NCBI RefSeq assembly: GCF_004138215.1
Contig: NZ_RYYS01000071.1
Span: forward strand, 1 to 44,452
Reading direction: 5' to 3'
Length of the DNA stretch: 44,452 nt
Source: Anaerophilus nitritigenes
GTDB taxonomy: Bacteria > Bacillota > Clostridia > Peptostreptococcales > Thermotaleaceae
This document shows positions 1-9,300 of the stretch, piece by piece. Under the pieces are notes generated by a model. The model did not search any database. It was not told the origin of the DNA and was given only the letters and a program-made list of their open reading frames with translations. Position 1 is the first letter of the stretch, and each line of letters opens with the position of its first letter. A program made the position numbers and the translations under genes.

Positions 1-6
1 TGGCGC

Positions 7-43
7 CAACGAAATCTTTTCATTTCATTCAAGATTTCCGTTG
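7..43. repeat. Palindromic repeat, copy A
   Basis: An imperfect inverted repeat: arms at 7-18 and 31-43 (one unpaired G) enclose a 12-nt AT-rich spacer. The reverse complement matches 16927-16960 at about 28 of 33 positions, which marks a dispersed family. The window edge may cut off further related sequence. Confidence 0.6.
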
Positions 44-55
44 CTTAAAAAACGT

Positions 56-104
56 CACTAATTCTCAATAAATGTTCCTTGTTTTTATAACTTTTCTATA
101 ATAT
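56..104. repeat. Dispersed intergenic repeat block, copy 1
   Basis: This 49-nt block is identical at 41 of 49 positions to 5048-5096 with no gaps. Both copies lie 85-130 nt upstream of a plus-strand gene and contain a TATAAT- or TACAAT-like hexamer near the right end, so the block could carry a promoter. No function is proven. Confidence 0.65.
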
Positions 105-122
105 ATTACTGTCGATAGTTTG

Positions 123-151
123 TAACGCTCATAAAGTTGGGCGTTTTTTTA
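123..151 (+). terminator. Short hairpin with T-run
   Basis: A seven-pair stem (AACGCTC against GGGCGTT, one T-G pair) is followed directly by seven T. It probably ends a transcript that begins left of the window, ahead of the deacetylase gene. Confidence 0.6.
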
Positions 152-234
152 ATTTATACTAAATAAATATATGAAGAATATAATAAATATTATCTATCTT
201 ATATTGTATATAAATTAGAAAGGAAGAAATAAAA

Positions 235-981
235 ATGAAAACAAAGATATTTAAAGGATTAATTATTATAAGCATATTATTTTTTATAGGAATTAATATG
301 TTTCATCAACAAACAAGAGAAATCTTTAAGGATAGTGTCTGTACATTTTTAAATTTTGGCAATACTCATAATGAAATTATAAATAAAGGATCAGAAGATA
401 AAAAAATGATTGCTTTGACTTTTGATGATGGGCCTCATCCTAGATTTACACCAAAGATTTTAGATTTATTAAAAGAATATGATGCAAAAGCTACTTTTTT
501 TGTCATTGGAAAGCATGTAGAAGCTTATCCAGAAGTACTCAAAATAGTAGCAAAGGAAGGGCATGAAATTGGAAACCATACTTTTTCTCATATAGATACA
601 AAACAAACATCTTCTATCAAAGTAGAAGAAGAACTAAAAAAAACACAAGAGATAATTTTTAATACAACAGGTATAAAATCTAAAGTGTTTCGTCCTCCTT
701 TTGGATTTTATAATTCTCAAATTATAGATATTGCTCATAAGTATGATTGTAAAATTGTATTATGGTCACCTCATCAAGATGCAAAGGATTGGAATTATCC
801 AGGAGTTGATAATATTGTTCATCAAGTTCTTTCAAAAGTACAAAATGGAGATATTATATTGCTTCATGATTATGTAGAAAAAGATTGTCAATCTATTGAA
901 GCTTTAAAAACAATCTTACCAGAGCTTAAAAGTAGAGGGTATAAGTTTGTAACCATATCAGAGCTTATAAAAAACTTATGA
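235..981 (+). CDS. Polysaccharide deacetylase (NodB domain)
   Basis: A membrane-anchored carbohydrate esterase family 4 enzyme of 248 aa that should remove acetyl groups from N-acetylated glycans such as peptidoglycan outside the cell. A hydrophobic segment at about 8-22 is an uncleaved anchor or signal. The NodB domain shows TFDDGP (62-67, catalytic and metal Asp), the metal histidines in HTFSH (115-119), RPPFG (153-157) and the late LLHD motif with His211. A GAAAGGA-like ribosome site precedes the ATG. It appears to be a single-gene unit between a terminator and the PAP2 gene. Relatives include PdaA, PdaB and PgdA; sequence alone does not choose between cortex delactamation, vegetative wall modification or another glycan. 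Confidence 0.9.
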   Translation: MKTKIFKGLIIISILFFIGINMFHQQTREIFKDSVCTFLNFGNTHNEIINKGSEDKKMIALTFDDGPHPRFTPKILDLLKEYDAKATFFVIGKHVEAYPEVLKIVAKEGHEIGNHTFSHIDTKQTSSIKVEEELKKTQEIIFNTTGIKSKVFRPPFGFYNSQIIDIAHKYDCKIVLWSPHQDAKDWNYPGVDNIVHQVLSKVQNGDIILLHDYVEKDCQSIEALKTILPELKSRGYKFVTISELIKNL

Positions 982-1132
982 TGAAGAAAAGTAAATGACA
1001 AAAATTTGTATAATATTTTTTAAATATACTATATAATAAAATATATACTTAAAATTTATATTTCCTGGGGAATAATGGAGAATATATGAAAAGTATATAA
1101 AAATATGTTATGAAAAAGATGGGGAGAAGTGG

Positions 1133-1666
1133 ATGATGAATTGGATTCAAACATTTGACATGAATTTACTAAATAATATACATACACATATACAAAATCC
1201 TATTTTTGATAGAATAATGCCATGGATTACTTTTTTAGGAGATAAAGGTTTAGTATGGATGATTTTTTGCATCTCTTTGTTACTGAGTAAAAAATATAGA
1301 AGGGTAGGATTCTTAGCAATATGTGCATTAGCTATAAGTAGTATTTTAGGAGAAGGAATTTTTAAACATTTGTTTAGAAGGCCTAGACCGTTTTTACAAG
1401 TGCCTGATTTACAATTATTAATTCCAAAACCTACAAGTTATTCATTTCCATCTGGACATACTTCTTCATCTTTTGCAGTAGCTGGAGTGTTATTTAATAA
1501 GTTAAAGAGGTTTAGAAAAACTATTATTTTTATAGCTTTTCTTATAGCTTTTTCAAGATTGTATTTATTTGTCCATTATCCATCAGATGTTTTAGCAGGA
1601 GTTTTATTGGGAGTAGGATCTGCTATGTTTATTATAAATTTAGACAATAAAAAATCATTGCAGTAA
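1133..1666 (+). CDS. PAP2 family phosphatase, UppP/BcrC-like
   Basis: A 177-aa integral membrane phosphatase with all three PAP2 signature motifs: K78-x6-R85-P86, P106-S-G-H109, and S141-R142 followed by H148 and D152. His109 and His148 are the expected catalytic pair. About five hydrophobic segments place the active site at the outer face of the membrane. Enzymes of this size and type often recycle undecaprenyl pyrophosphate for wall synthesis, as BcrC does, although phosphatidylglycerophosphate is another possible substrate. GGGGAG lies six bases before the first of two adjacent ATG codons. The gene is monocistronic, about 150 bases after the deacetylase gene. Confidence 0.88.
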   Translation: MMNWIQTFDMNLLNNIHTHIQNPIFDRIMPWITFLGDKGLVWMIFCISLLLSKKYRRVGFLAICALAISSILGEGIFKHLFRRPRPFLQVPDLQLLIPKPTSYSFPSGHTSSSFAVAGVLFNKLKRFRKTIIFIAFLIAFSRLYLFVHYPSDVLAGVLLGVGSAMFIINLDNKKSLQ

Positions 1667-2049
1667 AAAGACTTTAAGTAAACTGATATGAAATATGGCT
1701 TATTAAATTTTCATAGAACTATTTGTGTGTCATTTTGAATTAAGATAGTGCATATTTTGTTACAATATGTACTTCTATATAATTTACTATGTAGTAGTAG
1801 AATAAAAGAACTAAAACCTATAAGAGGTGTTTCTATAGGTTTTGGTTCTTTTATTTTTAAAGAAATTATATAGGTGAATTATGAAATTAAAAGTTTTTAT
1901 AAACCTTCATTAAGCAAAGAATAGTTTAAATAGAAATATAGGAATTTTTTATTCACCAAATAGGACAATATGAATAATATGTATTAGGATATAGGACAAG
2001 AGAAGATTGTATCCAATAAAAAATAAAGAGAATGAGGAGGAAAATTATA
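1667..2049. other. Gene-free interval before the CsxC-like gene
   Basis: It holds a strong hairpin terminator at 1804-1857 and a weak promoter-like pair (TTGAAT near 1736, TACAAT near 1762) that could drive a short RNA ending at that terminator. It also holds a 22-nt stretch (1931-1952) resembling 13976-13997 at 20 positions. No open frame in it looks coding. Confidence 0.5.
1804..1857 (+). terminator. Strong intrinsic terminator
   Basis: Arms 1804-1822 and 1834-1852 pair over 19 positions with a single T-G wobble, followed by a T-rich tail. It lies about 140 bases after the PAP2 stop codon, so it may end that message or a small independent transcript. Confidence 0.85.
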
Positions 2050-2871
2050 ATGGCATGGAATAAATATAATTCAATACAAAATTTACAAAAAAATCAAGTA
2101 CAAGTAAAAGAGTGCACATCTAGTTGTGTAGAGGTATCTAGTGGAACTTCAGAAGAATGTGTAAATAGACCTGTTGACATTGAATCCCTTAGAACAGGTT
2201 CTATAGCTAAAATACCTATAGTACTTGCTGAATTAACTGTAAAGGTGAATGTAGATTCTATCATTACTTTACCAGAGATTGCATGGGAAATTAAAAGAAT
2301 CAAGAAACATGTAAAAATAACTCAATGTCTACTTTTACAAGACACCAATATACTTTTTATTAAAGGGTTTGTGAGAAAAAATATTGAATATGCTACAAGA
2401 AAATGTTCCAATGAAGAAGGTTTCTGTGGAGATATTAAACATTGTACGATAGATGTACCATTTAGCTGCACTACTCCAATTTCATTTAATGGTATTGAAC
2501 CACTTCCACCAAAATTCAATAGGGCAACAGAGTTTGAATATTTTAGAGAAGAAGCTTTAAATCATGATGGATTTGGATCTAAGGATAAATTGTTATCAGG
2601 TGATTTTCGTGAATTTAATCAAATAAGTGAAGAACACTTTAATGAACTTCCTTTCTGTGAATTGATTAAAGCAAGAATTGTAGAATTTGATGAGATCCTT
2701 AACTATACAGATTGTAACAAACAAAAAATGCCTTTTGAAGAAAGAGCATTTAGAAAAATTGAAGAAAAAATGGTTTTATTTATCACTCTTAAAATTCTTC
2801 AAAAAAGACAAGTTGCAATTGGTGCTGTAGAGGCGATACCTGATTGTCCTTGTTGTCCTTGTGATTGTTAA
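2050..2871 (+). CDS. CsxC-like exosporium protein
   Basis: A 273-aa soluble protein resembling the CsxC family of clostridial spore-surface proteins. The diagnostic part is a beta-rich domain at roughly residues 40-140, with the segments IPIVLAELTV, ITQCLLLQ and LFIKGFVRKN. Cysteines are scattered through the protein and the C-terminus ends in a Cys/Pro cluster (CPCCPCDC), typical of disulfide cross-linked spore coat or exosporium proteins. The ATG at 2050 is preferred over one 18 bases upstream because AGGAGG at 2035-2040 sits nine bases before it and overlaps the upstream ATG. The assignment rests on remembered family sequence; the structural role in the exosporium is inferred. Confidence 0.72.
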   Translation: MAWNKYNSIQNLQKNQVQVKECTSSCVEVSSGTSEECVNRPVDIESLRTGSIAKIPIVLAELTVKVNVDSIITLPEIAWEIKRIKKHVKITQCLLLQDTNILFIKGFVRKNIEYATRKCSNEEGFCGDIKHCTIDVPFSCTTPISFNGIEPLPPKFNRATEFEYFREEALNHDGFGSKDKLLSGDFREFNQISEEHFNELPFCELIKARIVEFDEILNYTDCNKQKMPFEERAFRKIEEKMVLFITLKILQKRQVAIGAVEAIPDCPCCPCDC

Positions 2872-2894
2872 ATAAATTTTGATTTTAAGAAAGT

Positions 2895-2939
2895 TATATA
2901 AAAATAAATGACCAGTTTGCGGTCATTTATTTTTATATA
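2895..2939. terminator. Bidirectional terminator
   Basis: A perfect 19-bp stem (2895-2913 with 2921-2939) and 7-nt loop, A-rich on one flank and T-rich on the other. It separates the convergent CsxC-like gene and the minus-strand small gene. Confidence 0.9.
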
Positions 2940-2961
2940 GAAGATAGAATATACAAATTTT

Positions 2962-3327
2962 TTAGAATGGGTAAGGTCTAGGAGGTGGATATGGAGTAGG
3001 TCTATTTTGAGGCCAAATAGCTGATAATATTAAAAACCATAAAAGTAGACTTGTTCCAGATACATATTGTGCTTCGGGAGCAGAAAGAGAAGAACCTTCC
3101 ATGAGTATATCTTTAATTTTTTCAATAATCTCCATTTGTTCTGGGCTATAGATCATTCCCATTTCCATAAAATAATCAAGTTGAGACATATATTGTTGAA
3201 TAATATTTTGAGGTACTTGATCTTTTATTTTATACATCTCATCCCAAAGATCTTCTTTAGATATATCTCTATATTGAGTCATAAATTGATCATAAGGATA
3301 CATTTGATAAGGCGTATAATACATCAT
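2962..3327 (-). CDS. Small Tyr/Pro-rich protein, probably sporulation-expressed
   Basis: A 121-aa protein of no family I recognise. The N-terminus is Tyr/Met-rich (MMYYTPYQMYPYDQF), the middle is a charged amphipathic helical region, a hydrophobic stretch lies at about 90-106, and the end is Pro/Tyr-rich. AAGGAGG stands about ten bases before the paired ATG codons. A good sigma-K-type promoter lies at 3379-3406 on the same strand, and the gene faces a CsxC-like gene, so a spore coat or spore-surface role is a reasonable inference. The plus-strand frame over the same bases is a shadow. Confidence 0.7.
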   Translation of the reverse strand: MMYYTPYQMYPYDQFMTQYRDISKEDLWDEMYKIKDQVPQNIIQQYMSQLDYFMEMGMIYSPEQMEIIEKIKDILMEGSSLSAPEAQYVSGTSLLLWFLILSAIWPQNRPTPYPPPRPYPF

Positions 3328-3378
3328 ATAATAATTTCCTCCTTTTTAACTTTTTAGAAATTATGTCATGCTTTAATA

Positions 3379-3406
3379 TAGAATATGAAATGTATTTAAT
3401 ATGTGT
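3379..3406 (-). promoter_or_regulatory. Sigma-K-type promoter for the Tyr/Pro-rich gene
   Basis: Read on the minus strand, AC, 17 bases, then CATATTCTA. This fits the Bacillus sigma-K consensus AC-N16/17-CATANNNTA. It lies about 50 bases upstream of the start codon. Confidence 0.55.
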
Positions 3407-3596
3407 TACTAAAGTTTAGGGAGTGGGAGTCTATTGATTTTTATATCAAATTATTATAAAATGAATTTGAGTTCACAAAAATTATATATAATAGGAAAAT
3501 GTGTAATATTTTGTATAATATGAATATGTTATATAGAATGAAAAGACTTTATGTTATTAAGATTAATAGGACTAATGAGATGGAGAGGGAAATGTT

Positions 3597-4865
3597 ATGG
3601 AGATCATAAAAAAGTTTATGAAAAAATATAAAAAAAAATTTATGTATTATCAAAGATTAGCTGAATATTGTTGTAAAAAGTGTGAAGAGCAACTTGGTAA
3701 AAATGGGATTCATAGTATTGTTTCTTTTAGAGGAAAAAATCCTAAAAGTCTTGAAAAAAAAATTGAGTATAGAATGAAGGAAAACAAATATCATTCTGTG
3801 GAAGAAATTTCTAAAGATATAAGAGATTTGGCAGGAGTTCGTATTGCTCTATATTTTCCTGGAGATGCACAAGAAGTAGAAAAAGTTATTCGTTCAGAAT
3901 TTATATTAGTCGAAGAACCCTCAAGATTTGATGGAAGTTATTTAAAGTATGATAAAAGATTTGCAGGATATCGTGCGAATCATTATAAAGTAAAATTAAA
4001 AGAAAATATATTGATTGAAAATACACCTTATCAATCAGAAATTATAGAAATTCAAGTGGCTTCTGTATTGATGCATGCTTGGGCAGAGGTAGAGCATGAT
4101 TTGGCATATAAAGTTCCAGATGGAGGTATTTCAGATATGGAATATGCTCTTTTGGCTCAATTAAATGGATTAGTTCATAGTGGAGAGGTCACCCTAGAAC
4201 AACTTCAAATTGCATTGAATAAAAGATTAGAAAGTGAAGAAAGACATTTCTTAAATCATTATGAATTGTCTTCTTATATTTCAACAAATTTATCTGAAAC
4301 AATTAAAAATAAAATTACAGAGCCAACATTAGGAAGAGTAGATTTATTATTTGGGATTTTAAAACAATTAAATATGAATAAGCCTTCAGAACTTAGAAAA
4401 TACTTAAATTTGTTAGAAAGAGAGACACAAGATCGACCTATTTGTTTTCAATTGATTGAAAAAATTTTAGGAGAAAATAAAGAAAAATATTTTTCAGTAT
4501 ATGAAGATTTTAGTAAGAAATTAAATGAAGAAGTGAGTAATATATTTAATAATGAATTTGAGGTGGATTATAAAAAAAGTAAGTTTTTAATTGATGAATT
4601 TTTATTAAAATGGGTTCAGCTTCAAAGCAAAATAAGGAATGATTTAAAAATTCAAGAAATAGATATGGTAAAGATTCAAACTATGGTTGAAGAATATTTT
4701 GAGCAAAAAGAATCTATATACAAAAAAATTCAAGAAATATCGCAAATGAGAAATGATATTATAAATGGACTTAATATTCCTTCACAAGAAGATTTAAAAG
4801 ATGCCATTGAATATTTAGAAGATATTATTGAAGGTAGACTAGAAGAGAAAAAGAAGGTTATATAA
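3597..4865 (+). CDS. Stand-alone RelA/SpoT synthetase-domain protein
   Basis: A 422-aa protein with an N-terminal RelA/SpoT nucleotidyltransferase domain (about 35-175) and no HD hydrolase, TGS or ACT domain. Recognisable elements are R45-G-K47 with S51, the metal-binding DIRDLAG followed by R82, the G-loop-like GYRANHY (124-130), and EIQV (151-154) followed by the HAWAEVEHDLAYK stretch (160-172). Such proteins transfer pyrophosphate from ATP to GTP/GDP, or in toxic relatives to adenosine nucleotides or tRNA. The long helical C-terminal half (about 185-420) is unlike the short RelP/RelQ enzymes. It is transcribed alone, with GAGAGGG before the ATG. Whether it is a housekeeping alarmone synthetase or a toxSAS-like defence protein cannot be decided here; no antitoxin gene is adjacent. 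Confidence 0.82.
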   Translation: MEIIKKFMKKYKKKFMYYQRLAEYCCKKCEEQLGKNGIHSIVSFRGKNPKSLEKKIEYRMKENKYHSVEEISKDIRDLAGVRIALYFPGDAQEVEKVIRSEFILVEEPSRFDGSYLKYDKRFAGYRANHYKVKLKENILIENTPYQSEIIEIQVASVLMHAWAEVEHDLAYKVPDGGISDMEYALLAQLNGLVHSGEVTLEQLQIALNKRLESEERHFLNHYELSSYISTNLSETIKNKITEPTLGRVDLLFGILKQLNMNKPSELRKYLNLLERETQDRPICFQLIEKILGENKEKYFSVYEDFSKKLNEEVSNIFNNEFEVDYKKSKFLIDEFLLKWVQLQSKIRNDLKIQEIDMVKIQTMVEEYFEQKESIYKKIQEISQMRNDIINGLNIPSQEDLKDAIEYLEDIIEGRLEEKKKVI

Positions 4866-4903
4866 TAAAAAAGAGGATGATGAATCATCCTCTTTTTTAT
4901 TAT
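4862..4903 (+). terminator. Intrinsic terminator overlapping the stop codon
   Basis: A perfect 20-bp inverted repeat (4862-4881 with 4884-4903) with an A-run in the left arm and a T-run in the right. It overlaps the RelA-domain stop codon. Confidence 0.9.
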
Positions 4904-4949
4904 ATTAGAGTTTGTATCCAAAGTCATAAAATTCGTCACTAAATTTTCA

Positions 4950-5055
4950 AATTTGGAAAATATAAAGAAACGCTCGAAAATAGCATTACAAACTCGCTAT
5001 GCTCAAACAGTGTAATGCTAAACATTTTCCCACTTATTCTATATTTTCACAAATT
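4950..5055. repeat. Long intergenic hairpin element with conserved loop, copy 1
   Basis: A nested palindrome. The apical stem is a perfect 9-bp pair, 4982-4990 with 5011-5019, closing a 20-nt loop beginning AACTCGCT and ending GCTCAAACAG. Outer arms near 4950-4964 and 5040-5055 also pair. A second element at 34601-34736 has almost the same loop but different, still complementary, stems. It fills most of the 315-base interval before sbcD. Confidence 0.8.
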
Positions 5056-5096
5056 CTTAATAATTGTTCCTTATTTTTATGACTTTGTTACAATAT
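5048..5096. repeat. Dispersed intergenic repeat block, copy 2
   Basis: Matches 56-104 at 41 of 49 positions. It overlaps the right arm of the hairpin element and ends about 85 bases before the sbcD start, so it may hold the sbcDC promoter. Confidence 0.65.
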
Positions 5097-5180
5097 GCTT
5101 TATTAACAGTCTGAATCTTATATAATATAAGGTAAATAGATTATTTTAATATAGAAGTGGATGCTATAGGAGGGCAAAAT

Positions 5181-6392
5181 ATGAGAATTTTACATACAGC
5201 AGATTGGCATTTAGGAAAGAATCTTGAAAATGCAAGTAGAATAGAAGAACAAGAAAAATTTATAGAAGATTTTGTACAGATTGTTGAAAACAATCATATA
5301 GATTTAGTGATTATTTCTGGAGATATTTATGATCATAGTAATCCAAAGGCTCAAGCAGAAAAATTATTTTATAAAGCATTAAAAGAAATATCAAAGGGTG
5401 GAGAGAGGGTTGTATTAGTCATTGCAGGAAATCATGATAACCCTGAAAGATTAGTAGCAGCAAGTCCCCTAGCTTATGAACAAGGAATTATCCTACTCCC
5501 TTATCCCAAAAGCTGTGCAAAGATAGGCAGCTGTGGAAATCATAAAATTGTAGATGCAGGAGAGGGGTATTTAGAAATAGAGATTCATAAAGAGAGAGCT
5601 GTGATTATTACTCTTCCGTATCCTAGTGAAAAAAGACTTCAGGAAGTGATCTATGAAAATATTGAGGAGGAAGAAAGACAAAAGACGTATAGTGATAAAG
5701 TAGGAGAATTATTTAAAAAGCTTTCTTCAAAATATAGAAAAGATACTATAAATATCGCAGTATCACATTTGTTTGTAATGGGTGGAGAAGAGACATCATC
5801 AGAGAGAAATATTCAGCTAGGAGGAAGCTTAGCAGTAAATGTATATGATTTACCCTTAACTGCTCAATATATTGCATTAGGACATTTACATAGACCTCAA
5901 GAGATAAAAAATAGCAAAACAAAAGTAGTTTATGCAGGGTCTCCTCTTCAATATAGTAAAAGTGAGATAGGATATAGTAAATGTTTATATATAATAGATA
6001 TAGTCCCACAAAAAGAACCAAAGATAGATAAAATATTATTGAAAAATTACAAACCTATAGAAGTATGGAGATGTGAAAATATAGAAGAAGCCATAAAAAT
6101 TTGTACAGAAAATAAGGATAGAGATGTTTGGGTTTATCTTGAGATCAAAACAGATGAGTATATTACTCAAGAACATATTAAAATGATGAAGGAATTAAAG
6201 GAAGATATATTAGAAATCAAACCTATTATAAAGGAAAATGATGATCAGTTGGATGAGATTTATCATGCAGAGGAGAAAAATATAGAGGAATTATTTAAGG
6301 ATTTTTATTTTTACCAAAGAAAAGTACAGCCAACGGATGAATTAATGGACTTGTTTTTGAAAGTTGCCAATGAAGAGGAGGAAGAAGCTTGA
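5181..6392 (+). CDS. sbcD: Exonuclease subunit SbcD
   Basis: The Mre11-like nuclease subunit (403 aa) of the SbcCD complex, which with SbcC opens hairpins and trims blocked double-strand ends in the cytoplasm. Calcineurin-type phosphoesterase motifs run in order: D8-x-H10 (ADWHLG), GDIYD around Asp48, GNHD (83-86), the later SHLF, and LGHLHRP. A C-terminal capping domain follows. The ATG at 5181 is chosen over one 24 bases upstream because AGGAGGG lies six bases before it. The stop codon overlaps the sbcC start by four bases, so the two are translationally coupled. Confidence 0.95.
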   Translation: MRILHTADWHLGKNLENASRIEEQEKFIEDFVQIVENNHIDLVIISGDIYDHSNPKAQAEKLFYKALKEISKGGERVVLVIAGNHDNPERLVAASPLAYEQGIILLPYPKSCAKIGSCGNHKIVDAGEGYLEIEIHKERAVIITLPYPSEKRLQEVIYENIEEEERQKTYSDKVGELFKKLSSKYRKDTINIAVSHLFVMGGEETSSERNIQLGGSLAVNVYDLPLTAQYIALGHLHRPQEIKNSKTKVVYAGSPLQYSKSEIGYSKCLYIIDIVPQKEPKIDKILLKNYKPIEVWRCENIEEAIKICTENKDRDVWVYLEIKTDEYITQEHIKMMKELKEDILEIKPIIKENDDQLDEIYHAEEKNIEELFKDFYFYQRKVQPTDELMDLFLKVANEEEEEA

Positions 6393-9300
6393 AACCTATT
6401 GCGTTAAAAATAAAAGGATTAAATAGTTTTATAGATGAGCAAATTATAGATTTTAAGACTCTTACAGAAAAAGGGCTATTTGGGATTTTTGGACCTACAG
6501 GAAGTGGAAAATCTACTATATTAGATGGAATTACTATTGCCTTATTTGGAGAAATTGTAAGAAAAAATAAGGATTTTATCAATATGGATTGTGAGGATTT
6601 GTTGGTAAGTTATGAATTTGAAATTGGAAAAGGTGATAAAAGAAAATCCTATGTTGCTCAAAGAAATTTAAAAAGAGATAAAAATGGATCTATTAAAACA
6701 AAGTATGCAAGGCTCATAGATAAGGAAGCAAATGGAATTATTGCAGAAAAGCCTACAGAGGTAAAAAATAATGTAGAAAAAATATTAGGCCTTACACTAG
6801 ACGATTTTACTCGTTCTGTAGTATTACCTCAAGGGAAGTTTAGCGAATTTTTAAAGCTTAAAGGAAAAGATAAAAGAGATATGCTAGAAAGAATTTTTAA
6901 TCTTGAAAAGTACGGAAAAAAATTAGGAGAAAAAATTAAAAAAGCTAGAAATAAAAATTTTAAAAAACAAAATGAACTAAGTGGAGAACTTAGAGGCTTT
7001 GAAGGAATATCAGAAGAAATTTATAAAAAAAACAAAAAAGAATTAAATATTTTAAAGATAGAAGAAAAAGAGTTAATACAAAAAAAAGAAAAGTCTCAAG
7101 AGGAGTATGAAAAGTATAAGGATATATGGAATTTTCAAAATGAATTGAAAGAATATGAAATAAAACTTAAAGAATATGATATTTATAAAGATGAGATAGA
7201 AAAGCTCAAACAAAAAAGTCAAAGAGGCGAAAATGCCTCAATTATTCAACCCTATATAGATGAAGTAGTAAAAATAGAAAATGAATATAGTATGAATAAA
7301 AAAGAGCTTATAGAAAAGCAAAAGGAATTAAACGAGATTGATGAAAAAATTATTAAGATAGAAGAAGAATATAAAATAGCACAAAAAACAAAAGATGAAC
7401 AAATTCCTATTTTAAGTAAAAAAGAAATACAGCTTCAACATGCTATTGATTTAGAAAAAGAGATGGATAGGTTCAAGAAAGAAAGAGAAGAATTATTAGG
7501 AAGATATTATGAAATTTTAGATCAAAGAAATAGTTTAGATAAAAAGAAAAAAGAAAATGAAGAAATACAAAAAAATATTATAAGTCTATTGAATGAAAAA
7601 GAAATAAAAATACAAGATATAAAAATAAATAGAGATGATAAAGAAAAAATAGAAACAGCTTTGGAAGTAGAAAGAAAATATGAAGATCAAAAGAAAAGAC
7701 AAGAGAATCTACAAAAAAAATTAAAAGAAAAGATGGATAGTTTTTCTAAAAACAAAAAAGATTATGATGAGATTTTAAAAGTAAAGAAAGAAAAAGAAAA
7801 AAGTTTGCATTTGCTTTTAAAAGAGCAAGAAAAACTACAAAATAATTGTCCAGGAGATAGTGAGCTACTTCTTAAAAAGCAAAGAGAAGAAAATGAGTGG
7901 GAGCAAAGAGTTAAAATTTATCAACAAGATTTTATAAAAAGAGATGAACTTAAAATTTTATATGATGAAAATCATAAAAAGAAAATACATCTAGAAGAAA
8001 AAATAAATAAAAGGAAAAAAGAAATAGAAGAGAAAGAAAACATAAAAAAAATATTAGAAGAAGAAATCAATCAAATTATAAAAAATTATCAAGCATTTAT
8101 CATAGCAAAAAATTTAGATGAAGGAGAACCTTGTCCTGTTTGTGGATCTATCCATCATGAAAAATTAGCACAAGAAATAGATGATACTATTTTAGAAGAC
8201 AAAAAACAAAGTTATGAAGAGTTACAAACAGAAATAGAAAAAATAAACCATCAAATAAGAGAAGATGAAAGTTATCTTATTTTTTATGAAAAGGAAGAAA
8301 AAAGATTAAAAAGTGAAGTAGATACACTAGACGAAAAAATAGGAGGAACTTGTTTAGAAGAAATTTTAAATTCTTATGAAAAAATGAAAGAAGAATTTAA
8401 GATTGTAAAAGAAAAAATCAATCATTGGAATGAAGAAAAAGAAAAAATGGATGAAAAAATAGAAAAGCTTAAAAATGATAAAAACCATATAGACAAAAAA
8501 GAAATAGAACTAAAAGGCTATATTCATTATGATGAAGAGGTAATTGTAGATCTTCAAAAGGAATTATATATTCTTCAAATACAATTTGATGATTTATATG
8601 AAGAATATAAAAAATATCAATATGAACTTAAAATAGAAAATTTTAAAGAAGAAATGAAAAGAATAAAAAAAATAGAAGAAGAAATAGAAAAATTACAAAA
8701 TGAGCAAAAAAGTTTAAGAAAAGAAATAGATGAAAAAATAAATATAAAAGAAAAAATAAATAAAGAAATTAGTGTATTAGATGTAGATTTAAATAGTATT
8801 TTAGAAGTAGGAAAAGAAAAGAAGAATATTATAGATAAAAATGAAAAGGAATTAAAAAATATTACAGATGGAAAAGATACAAAGACCTATATAAATGATA
8901 TTAAAAATAAAATAAGTGAGATCCATGCTTGGGTGAAAAATTCAGGTGATGAATTAGAAAATATAAAAAATAAAAAAGAGATTCTAAAAAATTTAATAAG
9001 TAGTAAAAATGGGAAAAATGAAAATCTTATAGAGCAAATAAAGCAATATAAACAAAGAATAGACAAGCTATTGAAGGAGTATTCTTTTGAAAGCAAAGAG
9101 GAAGTATTAAAATATTTTATTTCTAAAGAAGAAATAGAAAATATCAATCAAAGAATTAAAAATTTTGAGGATGAATTTAAAAATATTTTAAGAAATATAG
9201 ATAGGCTTAAAAATTTATTGAAAAATGATAGAATAGATGAAGAATCCTGGAATAAAATCAAAGAGGATCAAAAAAATTATGAACTCTTCTTTAAAGAAAA

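Noticed and set aside
3067-3357. Plus-strand open frame of 96 codons
   Set aside because: Antisense to the Tyr/Pro-rich gene, which has the ribosome site, promoter and sensible composition; this frame is Ile/His/Phe-rich without a start site.
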